From JAKACA01 sp963769255 (GTDB lineage: Bacteria; Actinomycetota; Acidimicrobiia; Acidimicrobiales; Bog-793): a DNA stretch of 64,000 bases. The notes below the pieces were generated by a model that searched no databases, was not told the DNA's origin, and was given only the letters and a program-made list of their open reading frames with translations. The stretch covers positions 2,976,001 to 3,040,000 of the forward strand of contig CAVYKV010000001.1 of NCBI GenBank assembly GCA_963769255.1. Direction: 5' to 3'. The translations under genes and the position numbers were made by a program. Below, piece by piece: positions 17,641 to 26,072 of this stretch (within the stretch, counting starts at the first letter, position 1; the number at the start of each line of letters is the position of its first letter).

Positions 17641-19059
17641 CGCCGACCCTCCTGTCTCCGATCGATGGTCGCTTCCTGCCAGAGGGCGAGGCCGCGGTCG
17701 CTCAGCGCCGCCGCCTCCCCGAGGTACTGCTCGTAGCTCGTACGGCCGGCGACCTCCTCGAGGAGGGCCCGCGCTGCGGGCACGACGCGGCGGAGCGCCT
17801 CCAGGAGGCTGCCCGCCTGGCGCGCCTGTTGGGCGGCCTCGTAGACGAGGTCGTGGGCGGCTTCGCGCCCCATGGGGACCGAGAGGCCGATCATGAACGC
17901 CTCGGCGAGAATGCCGCCCCCGTCGGCCTCCATGTTCGCCCGCATCCGCGTCGGGTGCACCGAGAGGTGGCGGGCGACCTCGCAGGCGTTGCACAGGGCG
18001 CCGGCCGCCAGCGACGCCAGCTGCGGGAGAAGGCTCCATTCCGCCTGCCACTCGCCGGCCGCCCGCTCGTGCGGCACGACCATGGTCCGCGGGAGCCCGC
18101 CGGCGAGGGCCCCGGCCGTGATGGCCATGCCGACCACGACCTCCGAGCGGATCGGGTTGTGCTTCTGGGGCATCGTGGAGGAGGCGCCGTAGTGGTGGCC
18201 GCCACCCTCGGACACCTCGGCAACCTCGGTGCGCGAGAGGCTGATGACCTCGTTGGCGAAGCGCGCCGCCGTGGCGCTCATCATGGCGGCGAGCGTCCCG
18301 AGCTCCGCCACGCAGTCACGTGCGGCATGCCACGACGTCGCGGCGACGCCGAGGCCGAGCCGCTCGGCGAAGGCCTCCCGCACGCGCCCGGCGACCTCGC
18401 CCCCGAGGGCGGCGCTCGTGCCCCCCGCCCCGTAGAGGGAGACGACGCCGAGGCGCCCCGAGACCTCGCGCAGCCGCTCCCGGTGGCGGGCGAGCTCCCC
18501 GAGGAAGGAGGACAGCTTTGCCCCGAAGGTCGTCGGCACGGCCTGCTGGCCGTGCGTGCGCGCCGCCATCGGAGTGTCGCGGTGCTCCCGCGTCGAGGCG
18601 GGCGAGCTCGTCGCCGAGCTCGACGAGGAGGTCGTCGAGGCGGGCGAGCGCCCGCATGAGCTGCAGGACGAGCCCGGTGTCCATGATGTCCTGCGTCGTG
18701 GCGCCGTAGTGCACCCGCCCGTTCGGGCCGTCCGGGAGGGCGGCGGCGATCATGCGGACGAGCGGAAGGATCGGGTAGCCGACGAGGCGGGTACCCGCCC
18801 AGAGCGCCTCCTGGTCCACGGAGGCGGACGAGGCGGCCTCACTGATGGCCGCCGCCACCTCGGGCTCGATGACCCCGGCGTCGGCCTCGGCGAGGGCGAG
18901 GGCGGCCTCGGCCTCGAGCCACGACGCCACGAGGCTGTCGGCGGAGAGGACGCCCGCCATGGCGGGGTCGCCGAAGACGTGGGTGAGCAGGTCGAAGGGG
19001 GCTGCCGCCGGCGCGGCCCTCGCCACACCGCTGCCGTCGGGCACGCTCGGAGCCGTCAT
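17637..19059 (-). pseudogene. fumarase/aspartase-superfamily lyase (PcaB/PurB-like), one frameshift
   Basis: Lyase of the adenylosuccinate lyase/carboxymuconate cycloisomerase group. The N-terminal half has HYGATTQDIMDT, the family's first active-site block. The second half has RTHGQQAVP, then the signature SSTMPQKHNPIRSE. The frame breaks after ARLDA; one extra G in a G triplet at 18587-18589 (C on the plus strand) accounts for it, and EHRDTPMAAR follows. Repaired, it has 473 residues, the usual size. Its start abuts the IclR stop. A role in elimination or cycloisomerisation of a dicarboxylate-like intermediate is likely; it is not specifically PurB by context. Confidence 0.85.
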
Positions 19060-19904
19060 CACCCGGCCACACCCCCGGAGGGCGTCCGCGCGGCCTGGCG
19101 GCTCTCCCGCTTCGCCGTCGTGAGGCGGCTCGCCGGTGCCGCCGCCCGCGCCACGGAGAGGACGGCGTCGATGAGCCGCAGCCTTCCCTCCTCGAAACGG
19201 GGCGTCGGCACGGAGATCGAATAGGCGGCCACGACGACGCCCTCGTCCATGACCGGGGCGGCCACGCAGCTCACTCCGGGCTGGAACTGCTCCTCGTCGA
19301 TGGCGTAGCCGTTGGCCCGGATCTGCTCGAACTCCGCCTCCAGCCGGGCCGTGTCGACGATCGTGCGGGGCGTGAGCGGCCGCAGCGGGTGGGCGGCGAG
19401 GTAGGCACGGCTGAGCTCCTGGCTCGTCATGGCGAGGAGGAGCTTGCCCGTCGCCCTGGCATGGGCGTCGGTGTACGGGCCGAGCGGGAGCGAGACGCGC
19501 ACGGGATGGTGGCCCTCGACCGAGGCCTGCACCCGGATGTCGCCTTGCCGCCAGGCGGCCAGGTAGGACGTCTCTCCCGTCGTGGCAGCGAGCTGCCGCA
19601 AGGGCTCGAGGAGGTACTCGGGGGCCGTGACGGCTCGCTGGAGGGCGTCGGCGAGCACGGCCACCTTCGTGCCGAGGAGGTAGCGTGCCTTCGAGTCCTT
19701 CGCCAGCACGCCTTCGTGCACGAGCGTGCTCAGGAGATGGTGCGTCGTCGGCGTGGCGATGCCGGTCGCCCGCGCCAGTTCCTTGGCGGTGCCGTCGGTC
19801 TCGCCGGCGGCGACGAGCATGAGGAGCCGCACGGCGCGGGAGACCGACTGGATGCGGCCGCCTGGCTCGGCGGGCGTGATCGGGGTGCTGACCGGTGCCG
19901 GCAT
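19059..19904 (-). CDS. IclR-family transcriptional regulator
   Basis: Regulator of 281 residues. The N-terminal winged helix (about 17-75) shows RIQSVSRAVRLLMLVAAG and ATPTTHHLLSTLV. The C-terminal effector domain contains ARATGKLLLAM, AIDEEQFQPGVSCVAAPV and a final helix, all typical of IclR proteins. It is the first gene on the minus strand of the lyase-SDR-M24 run and abuts the lyase gene, so it very probably autoregulates and controls this catabolic set. The effector would be a small aromatic or dicarboxylic compound by family analogy; that is inference. Confidence 0.93.
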   Translation of the reverse strand: MPAPVSTPITPAEPGGRIQSVSRAVRLLMLVAAGETDGTAKELARATGIATPTTHHLLSTLVHEGVLAKDSKARYLLGTKVAVLADALQRAVTAPEYLLEPLRQLAATTGETSYLAAWRQGDIRVQASVEGHHPVRVSLPLGPYTDAHARATGKLLLAMTSQELSRAYLAAHPLRPLTPRTIVDTARLEAEFEQIRANGYAIDEEQFQPGVSCVAAPVMDEGVVVAAYSISVPTPRFEEGRLRLIDAVLSVARAAAPASRLTTAKRESRQAARTPSGGVAG

Positions 19905-20010
19905 TTCAGATGATGAACTCGCTGCTCATATCGTCGGCTCAGCGTAGGGTGCCGCATGGCGGCGGTCAAGGGCGTCCGGGCGGTGCCCGGGGGCCGTACC
20001 GAGGCCGACG

Positions 20011-21213
20011 TCAGTCGGCTCGGAGGCGGTAGCGGTCGACGTAGTCCCAGTCGAGATCCCAGCCGAGTCCGGGCCGGTCGCTCAGGGTGATCGTTCCCCC
20101 TACGAGAGGCGGGCGGTTGGCGACGAGGTGCCACCAGAACGGGTCGCGGTCCGGGTGGAAGCACTCCACGAAGGTGCCGTGCGACTGGCTGGCGATGAGA
20201 TGCGACGCCACCTGCGGCTCCTCGTGGTGCGCCATCTCGACCTCGTAGGCGTGCGCCATGGCGGCAGTGCGCCGCCAGATGGTCGGACCTCCCGACCACG
20301 AGGAGTCGAAGTTGCAGACGTCGATGGACGCCGTCTCCATGAGATCCCGGCAGCCGCTCGGGGAGAACTCGCTCTGCCCGGCACAGACGGGGATGGGCGA
20401 GCGGAAGCGGACGTCGCGCAGGCTCCGCCGATCGTTCGCCCATCGCACAGGCTCCTCGAACCAGCGGATCCCGAGCTCGGCGATGCGGCGGGAGAGGTCG
20501 ACGGCTTCGGCCACCGTATAGCCCTGGTTGGCGTCGATGGCGATCACGAAGTCGTCCCCTGCCGCCTGGCGGGCCGCCGCCACTCGGCGGGCGTCCTCGC
20601 CGGGAGCAGCGCCGCCGACCTTGAACTTCATGCCGGCGAGGCCCATCTCCTTGTAGGAGGCGACCTCCTCGGCGATGGAGCCGAGCGGCTCCCCGTAGTA
20701 GCCGCCGATGGCGATCATCGGGACGCTGCGGCGGTAACCGCCCCACAAGCGCCAGAGGGGTTGGCCGACCGTCTTGCCGACGGCGTCCCAGATGGCGGTG
20801 TCGGTTCCGGCCACGGCGACGAGGCCGAGGCGACGGTTCCGGAGGATGTCGAAGGTGGCGGGGAAGGCCGCCTCGAAGGTGCGCTCCGTCGCCAAGACGT
20901 CGAGGCCGACGAGACGAGGGGCGATCTCGTCGAGGACGATGTGCTCGATCTCCGGCAGGTCGTGGTCCTCGTCGCCTACGTAGGCCTCGCCGACCACACC
21001 GCCCTCGGTGCGCACCCGCACGATGAGCGTGGCGCGGTTCGTCATGCTGTAGTAGCTGCCCCGGAACTCGCGGGCGAGGGGGGCACGGACCGGGATGGTC
21101 TCGATGCCCACGATCACCGGGCCGTGGGGGTCGGCGGGGCCGTCGGGATTCGCTTCGCCGGGATTCGCTTCGTCTGGCACGGGCGCCACTGTAGGGAATG
21201 CCCGGGCCGACAC
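20011..21213 (-). CDS. enolase-superfamily enzyme (mandelate racemase/muconate lactonizing type)
   Basis: About 400 residues. After a poorly conserved Pro/Asp-rich N-terminus the capping domain starts at IVGIETIPVRAPL. The barrel has KxK (GMKFKVGG), metal ligands Asp in AIDANQG, Glu in RWFEEPV and Glu in CAGQSE, and a His-rich strand MAHHEEPQVASH. This set fits the mandelate racemase/acid-sugar dehydratase branch. The N-terminus carries a tandem 15-base duplication (EANPG/EANPD) near 21150, so the true start may be one of the GTG codons further in. It is 106 bp beyond the IclR start on the same strand and may join that pathway. Confidence 0.9.
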   Translation of the reverse strand: MSARAFPTVAPVPDEANPGEANPDGPADPHGPVIVGIETIPVRAPLAREFRGSYYSMTNRATLIVRVRTEGGVVGEAYVGDEDHDLPEIEHIVLDEIAPRLVGLDVLATERTFEAAFPATFDILRNRRLGLVAVAGTDTAIWDAVGKTVGQPLWRLWGGYRRSVPMIAIGGYYGEPLGSIAEEVASYKEMGLAGMKFKVGGAAPGEDARRVAAARQAAGDDFVIAIDANQGYTVAEAVDLSRRIAELGIRWFEEPVRWANDRRSLRDVRFRSPIPVCAGQSEFSPSGCRDLMETASIDVCNFDSSWSGGPTIWRRTAAMAHAYEVEMAHHEEPQVASHLIASQSHGTFVECFHPDRDPFWWHLVANRPPLVGGTITLSDRPGLGWDLDWDYVDRYRLRAD

Positions 21214-21229
21214 CGCCGGCGGGCGCCGG

Positions 21230-22132
21230 TCAGGTGCGGTCGAGCCGGGCGACGACGTCGCCGAGGGCCTCCACGGACTGCCGCGTGATCGGGCTCACAA
21301 CGAGGATGGCCTCGTCGGCGCCCGCCGCCGCCAAGCGACGCAACCCGTCGGCGATCTCGGCCGGCGAGCCGGCGAGCGGCTGTATGCCGTCCGGCACGGA
21401 ACGCTCCTGCGACGCCGGGTCGACGAGGACGAGGACGCAGGCGCTGCGGTCGATCTCCTCGGGCGGCCGGCCGGCCCGTTCGGCCGCCGCGCTCACCTCG
21501 GCGTTCAACCGGGCAAAGCCGTCCGGCGTGTTCCCGTAGTCGTCCCACCACGTGTTCCACCCATCCACGTGCGGCAGGGTGGCCCGCAGCATGCGTGCGC
21601 CGTTGCTCCCCACCATCAGGCGGAGGGATCGCACCGGCGCCGGCCGCAGCACGGCGTCCTCCACGTCGACATAGCGGCCGCGCATCGTCACGCGCTCGCC
21701 GGCCACCAAGCGCCGGATGACCTCGAAGGCCTCCTCGAAACGGGCGACCCGGTGGTCGTAGGGCAGCCCGAAGGCCTCGAAGTCCGGGCGGTTCCACCCG
21801 CACCCGAGCCCGAGCACGAGGCGGCCGCCGCTCATGTCGTCGACGGTCATGGCCGTCTTCGCCAGCAGGGCCGGCGCCCGGAAGCCGGCGCAGGCCACGA
21901 GCGGCCCGATGGACACCCGCTCGGTGGAGGCGGCGAGGCCGGCGAGGAGGCTCCAGGCGTCGTAGGGTCCCCGCTCCGGACGACCGTCCCCCCGGTAGAG
22001 GAGATGGTCGCCCACCCACACCGAGTCGAAGCCCGTGCGCTCCGCCGCCCGGGCGATCTCGCGCAGCTCCTCCCAGCTCGCGTCGCGCTCGACCTCGGGA
22101 AGCTGGACGCCCAGGCGCAGCGGACGCGGCAC
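21230..22132 (-). CDS. LLM-class (F420-dependent type) oxidoreductase
   Basis: Luciferase-like TIM-barrel flavin/F420 oxidoreductase, 300 residues with GTG start. It shows LGVQLPE, FDSVWVGDHLLY, the characteristic SGGRLVLGLGCGWNRPDFEAFG block, and GWNTWWDD. The GxGxGW pattern is typical of the F420-using branch, as opposed to bacterial luciferase alkanal enzymes. It ends 16 bp before the enolase-superfamily gene starts and is probably co-transcribed. Reaction and substrate are not predictable beyond hydride transfer with F420 or FMN. Confidence 0.9.
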   Translation of the reverse strand: MPRPLRLGVQLPEVERDASWEELREIARAAERTGFDSVWVGDHLLYRGDGRPERGPYDAWSLLAGLAASTERVSIGPLVACAGFRAPALLAKTAMTVDDMSGGRLVLGLGCGWNRPDFEAFGLPYDHRVARFEEAFEVIRRLVAGERVTMRGRYVDVEDAVLRPAPVRSLRLMVGSNGARMLRATLPHVDGWNTWWDDYGNTPDGFARLNAEVSAAAERAGRPPEEIDRSACVLVLVDPASQERSVPDGIQPLAGSPAEIADGLRRLAAAGADEAILVVSPITRQSVEALGDVVARLDRT

Positions 22133-22153
22133 GAGGTCAGTGTAGGTAGACGG

Positions 22154-24383
22154 CTACGTCTCGGCTTCCACGAGCGTGTCGTCGAATCCTGGTCCCCCAA
22201 TGGAGGAGCTGCCGGCTGCCTCGCACATCGTGGCCGATCGGCAGGACACACCCGAGAGGAGGCTGAGGTAGGCCGGGTCCGGAGTCGGCCGGATCGTCCA
22301 GGCTTTGCCGTTCCATGCCTCGGCGAGCGTGAACTGAGCCGTCGAGGCGCTCGAGGTCCCCACGGCGGTGCAATCCTTGGTCGAGTTGCAGGAGACACCG
22401 GTCAGCTCGCTGCCACCGCTGTCTCGCGAGGGATCCGGCACGTTCGTCACCTTCCAGGAGGCGCCGTTCCACAGCTCGGCGAGGTTGAGCATGTCCCCCC
22501 TGGCGTTCGAGTAGTCGCCTACGGCGACGCAGGCCGAGGCCGCTGCGCAGGAGACCGCGAGCAGCTGACTGCCGTCGGCGGCGCCGGACGGCGCCGCCAC
22601 GGGCCTCACCGTCCAGACCCGCCCGTTCCAGGACTCGGCGGCCATGGTGCTGTCGCGGACGCCGACCGCCATGCACGACCCGGCCGAGCACGAGACGCCC
22701 GCCAACGACGTCGTGCCGGCCGGTAAGGACTCGTTCGTCCACGAGGTGCCGTTCCAGCGCAGGGCGAGGCCGATTTGGGTCGACGAGGCGTTGAAGTAGT
22801 AGCCGACGGCCGTGCAGGCCGACGCCGAGGTGCAGGAGACAGCAGCCAGGCTGCTGGACTGGGCACCCGACAGCCGGGGGAGGCCGAGGAGCTTCCAGGA
22901 GCCGGCCGACTCCTTCTCGGCGAACACCGCCTGGGTGAACTGGTCGGGCTGCGTGTCGCCGACGGCGAGACAGAACTGCGCACCCACGCAAGCCACGCCC
23001 GCAAGGCTCGTGTCGGCCGCCTTGGCCGGATCGGGGGTCGCCCGCACGGTCCAGGCCTTGCCGTTCCAGGCCTCGACCAGCACCTTGACTCCCGCTCCGC
23101 CGACGGCGGTGCACGAGGTGGTCGAGGTGCAGGAGACAGCGTTCAAGCTGCTGTACGCCGGTACCTCGGCCGTCGTCTCGATCCTCCAGAGCGAGCCGTT
23201 CCACGATTCGGCGAAGCCGTGGTTCAGCGACCCTTTCCGCCTGGGACCGACCGCCTGGCACGCGCTCGCCGAGATGCAGGCGATCCCCGTGAGCTCGCTC
23301 GTCACGGAGGAGGTCGGGCTCAGGCTGCTCCGCGTGGTCCATCTCCCGCGGCTCAACGACTCGGCGAGCGTGAACGTCGTGCCCGACGAAGTGCTCGCGT
23401 ACCCGACCGCCATGCAGGAGCCTGCCGCGGGGCACGACACGCCGGCGAGCCAGGCGCTGGGCTCGTTCGGGTTCGTGGTCGTCGAATCCTTCCAGGCTGT
23501 GCCGTTCCAGATCTCGGCGAGGGTGCGGTCGCCCTTCGAACCGAGGAAGCTTCCGACGGCCACGCAGGCAGTTGCGGACGTGCACGCCACGGCGACGAGG
23601 GACGCCGAGGCGCCGGCGGGATCCACCGTCGTCTCGAGGCGCCACGAGGCCCCGTTCCAGCCGAAGGCGAGGGGCGAGAGACCTGGGCGCTCCGACTCGC
23701 CCACGGCCACGCACGAGCTTGCCCTGGCACACGACACGCCGGCCAGCGTCGTCGACGTGGCGCCGGACACCTTGGGCAACGTGGCGAGGCGCCACGAGGT
23801 CCCTTGCCACGTCTCGACGACGGCCGAGTTGTCGAGCTGCTCGTCGGCGGAGACCCCGACGGCGACGCATTGCTTCGGCGACGTGCACGACACTCCGTTC
23901 AGGATTTGGCCGGGGCTGTGTGCGACGTCCGGTGTCGGCACCGTCCGCCACGTCGTCCCGTTCCACGCCTCGGCGAGGATGAGGCTCGCCTGCTCGGTCG
24001 GGGAGGCGAACTGACCCACGGCCATGCAGAACGTGGGCGACGTGCAGGACACCCCGACGAGAACGCCGACCTCAGTGGCGTCCGGGTCAGGGGTCGGCTC
24101 GAACGACCAGGCCCTCCCGTTCCATCGTTCCGCCACCGCCTGGTCGGAGGATTCCGCCGAGGACGAAGCTGCTTCCGACGGCCATGCAGAAGGTCTTCGA
24201 GACGCAACTGACGGCGCTCAGCTGCCCGGTGTCGTCGGGCACGAGCGGGTTCGGGCTTGCCTGCACTCTCCAGGTCGGCGAGGCGATGCTCGCAGCAGCC
24301 GTCGACGTCGCCGTCGCCACTGTTGCCACGCCGACCGCCAGCACGGCAGCGACGACTGGGCAGAACCTTCGAGCGCCTCGCAT
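22154..24383 (-). pseudogene. secreted 14-repeat protein with paired cysteines, one frameshift
   Basis: A Sec signal peptide (MRGARRFCPVVAAVLAVGVA..) follows a GAGGGGGA ribosome site. The rest is 14 copies of a ~45-residue unit with consensus AExWNGxxWxxxxTPxP....LxGVSCTSxxxCxAVG. Each unit holds exactly one C-x4/5-C pair (SCxSxxxC). No anchor, LPxTG or C-terminal helix is seen, so it is probably released or bound to the wall by interaction. The frame breaks in the second unit: SSFVLGG shifts to SSDQAVAERWNG, explained by one extra base at 24152-24153. Repaired length is 742 residues. A beta-propeller-like fold is plausible from the short WNG/AVG strands, but the function is unknown. Confidence 0.8.
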
Positions 24384-24617
24384 GTGTCCCCCTCGCTCGG
24401 TCCCCACCTTTACCTGCTCCGGCGCAGTGTATTCGTTGAAGGCCGCCTCGGTCGAAGCCCGCTCGGCCCATCGTGACTCTTGCGGGGCGACGGCTCCGCC
24501 TCGCTCGGCTCCTCAGCCTCGGGCGGTAGAACCTCGGCCGATGCCGGAGACAGCCACGGCGGAGACGACGCGAGCGGGTTGCAGGTGCCTCCGCTGCCGA
24601 GCTGTGGAGGAATCGAG

Positions 24618-24662
24618 ATGCGGGCTCACGTTTCCCGCCCCTGCGGCGTCTACCTGACGTGA
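24618..24662 (+). CDS. 14-residue leader ORF coupled to the sigma factor
   Basis: ATG at 24618 is preceded by GGAGGA with a 6-base spacer, a near-perfect ribosome site, whereas the sigma gene's GTG has none of its own. The peptide reads MRAHVSRPCGVYLT. Its stop TGA (24660-24662) overlaps the sigma gene's GTG start (24659-24661), so the leader could deliver ribosomes to it by coupling. A single Cys lies in the context SRPC. Many actinobacterial regulatory leaders are short peptides of this kind, but no family match can be confirmed here. Confidence 0.45.
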   Translation: MRAHVSRPCGVYLT

Positions 24663-25153
24663 ACGCCACAGCACCGTTCGAGGACGTCGTCTCCGAGCAC
24701 GGCGCCACCGTCCTGCGGGTGTGCCGAGCCATGCTCGGGCACAGCGACGCCGAGGACGCCTGGTCGGACACGTTCCTCGCCGCCCTCGAGGCCTATCCCC
24801 GACTCCCGGGCGACGCCAATGTGGAGGCGTGGCTCGTGACCATCGCCCACCGCAAGGCGATCGACGTCACCCGGCGCCGGCAACGCCACGCCGTCCCGGT
24901 CGGCGAGCTGCTTGCCGACTCGGCGGCGGCCGAGGCGGCCGGACGTGACCTCGACCTCGTGCGGTCACTCGCCGCCCTGCCCGACCGCCAGCGCTTCACG
25001 GTCGTCTACCACTACCTCGGCGGACTCTCCTACGCCGAGGTGGCCGGCATCGTCGGCGGCACGACGGCGGCCGCCCGCCGGGCGGCGGCCGACGGCCTCT
25101 CCAACCTCCGCAAGAACAGCAACCTCCGCCCCGAGCAAGGAGCACCACGATGA
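24659..25153 (+). CDS. ECF-like sigma-70 family factor
   Basis: Compact sigma factor of 164 residues with regions 2 and 4 only. Region 2 (about 10-75) shows DAEDAWSDTFLAALEAYP and NVEAWLVTIAHRKAIDVTRRR. Region 4 (about 103-155) has ALPDRQRFTVVYHYLGGLSYAEVAGI and a recognition helix rich in Ala/Arg. The start is GTG 24659, apparently coupled to the leader ORF. The next gene, a DNA-repair methyltransferase, overlaps by 4 bp; there is no anti-sigma factor. The pair suggests a sigma factor that responds to or accompanies alkylation damage. That link is inference. Confidence 0.88.
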   Translation: MNATAPFEDVVSEHGATVLRVCRAMLGHSDAEDAWSDTFLAALEAYPRLPGDANVEAWLVTIAHRKAIDVTRRRQRHAVPVGELLADSAAAEAAGRDLDLVRSLAALPDRQRFTVVYHYLGGLSYAEVAGIVGGTTAAARRAAADGLSNLRKNSNLRPEQGAPR

Positions 25154-25764
25154 GCCACCACGACAACGACTTCGCCGATCTCCTGAGCATCGCCCTGCCG
25201 GCGGACGAGCCCACGCTCGCCGCCCTGCACGGACGCCTGACGGCGGCCGCCGACGGCGGCGGACTGCTCGACGTGGCGTTCCGGACGGTGGACTCGCCCA
25301 TCGGGCCCCTCCTGCTCGCCGCCACCCCGGAGGGGCTCGTCCGCATCGCCTTCGAGTCCGAGGGCTTCGACGAGGTGCTGGAGGCGCTCGCCGGCACGGT
25401 CAGCCCCCGCATCCTGCGGGCTCCGAAGCGCCTCGACCTCGCCTCCCGCCAACTCGAGGAGTACTTCGGGGGCGGGCGGCGCCGGTTCGAGTTGGCGGTC
25501 GATCTGAGGCTGTCGTCGGGGTTTCGGCGCCGGGTTCTCGGCTACCTCCCGGACATCGCCTACGGGGAGACCGCCAGCTACCAAGCCGTGGCCGCCGCCG
25601 TCGACAACCCCCGGGCGGTGCGGGCCGTCGGGACGGCCTGTGCCACGAACCCGCTGCCCCTCGTCATCCCGTGCCACCGCGTCGTCCGCTCCGACGGGCT
25701 CCCCGGCATGTACCGGGGTGGGCCGGAGCGCAAGCGCCAGCTCCTCGACCTGGAGGCGGCCTGA
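25150..25764 (+). CDS. ogt: methylated-DNA-protein cysteine methyltransferase
   Basis: Suicide repair enzyme that takes the alkyl group from O6-alkylguanine. The active-site block LPLVIPCHRVVRSDG contains the acceptor Cys and the PCHRV signature, with the Asn hinge and helix-turn-helix arginine (NPRAVRAVGTACATNP) before it. An Ogt-type N-terminal domain starts near residue 38 (DVAFRTVDSPIGPLLLAATPEGL). The first ~35 residues (DFADLLSIALPADEPTLAALHGRL) are extra and could dock on the sigma factor whose gene overlaps by ATGA. Total length is 204 residues. Cytoplasmic. Confidence 0.93.
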   Translation: MSHHDNDFADLLSIALPADEPTLAALHGRLTAAADGGGLLDVAFRTVDSPIGPLLLAATPEGLVRIAFESEGFDEVLEALAGTVSPRILRAPKRLDLASRQLEEYFGGGRRRFELAVDLRLSSGFRRRVLGYLPDIAYGETASYQAVAAAVDNPRAVRAVGTACATNPLPLVIPCHRVVRSDGLPGMYRGGPERKRQLLDLEAA

Positions 25765-25780
25765 GACGGCGGCGCCCCGC

Positions 25781-25837
25781 CGGGTTCGTGCCGGGGTTGG
25801 TCACCGAAACGAGTACCGACCCCCGACACGAAACCCG
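25781..25837. repeat. intergenic inverted repeat, copy A of a hairpin family
   Basis: The left arm 25781-25801 and right arm 25815-25837 pair over about 21 positions with two mismatches and two single-base bulges. The loop is CACCGAAACGAGT (25802-25814). The identical 13-mer occupies the loop of copy B at 59552-59564. The arms also share TTCGTGTCGGGGGT in inverted orientation. It follows the methyltransferase stop by 16 bp and has no T-run. It could be a strong hairpin terminator or a mobile repetitive element. Confidence 0.55.
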
Positions 25838-25874
25838 TGGTGGTGACGAGCCGGAGCGGGTATGACTGGTACCC

Positions 25875-26072
25875 ATGGCGCTACCGACCGATGCCGACCC
25901 GCTGGACGAGGAACCCGAGGGCGACGACCCCCGCCACCACGACCACGACCCTGATCTCCCGGAGGCGGACTCGCTCGAGCAGGAGCTGGCCGTCGGCGAC
26001 GAGATCGCCGAGCTGCGGCCGGACGCCGAGCGGGAGGAACCCCTCGACGACGGCTACGACTACGGCGAGTGA
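25875..26072 (+). CDS. small acidic hypothetical protein
   Basis: A 65-residue, strongly acidic protein (Asp/Glu about 40 percent by eye) with DEEPEGDDP, DPDLPEADSLEQELAVGDE and DDGYDYGE. No helix, Cys or signal is present; it is probably largely disordered. Codon third positions are G/C-rich as in true genes here. No good ribosome site precedes it, but a TATGAC -10-like hexamer ends 9 bases before the ATG, so a leaderless transcript is possible. It is convergent with the aminotransferase gene, whose stop is directly adjacent. Function unknown. Confidence 0.55.
   Translation: MALPTDADPLDEEPEGDDPRHHDHDPDLPEADSLEQELAVGDEIAELRPDAEREEPLDDGYDYGE

Noticed and set aside
17637..19059. Adenylosuccinate lyase PurB
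   Set aside because: Superfamily signature fits, but the context is a catabolic IclR cluster with no purine gene; PcaB-like naming is kept general.
22775..24211. Plus-strand open frames opposite the repeat protein
   Set aside because: Their internal repetition mirrors the repeated units on the minus strand and does not indicate a second gene.
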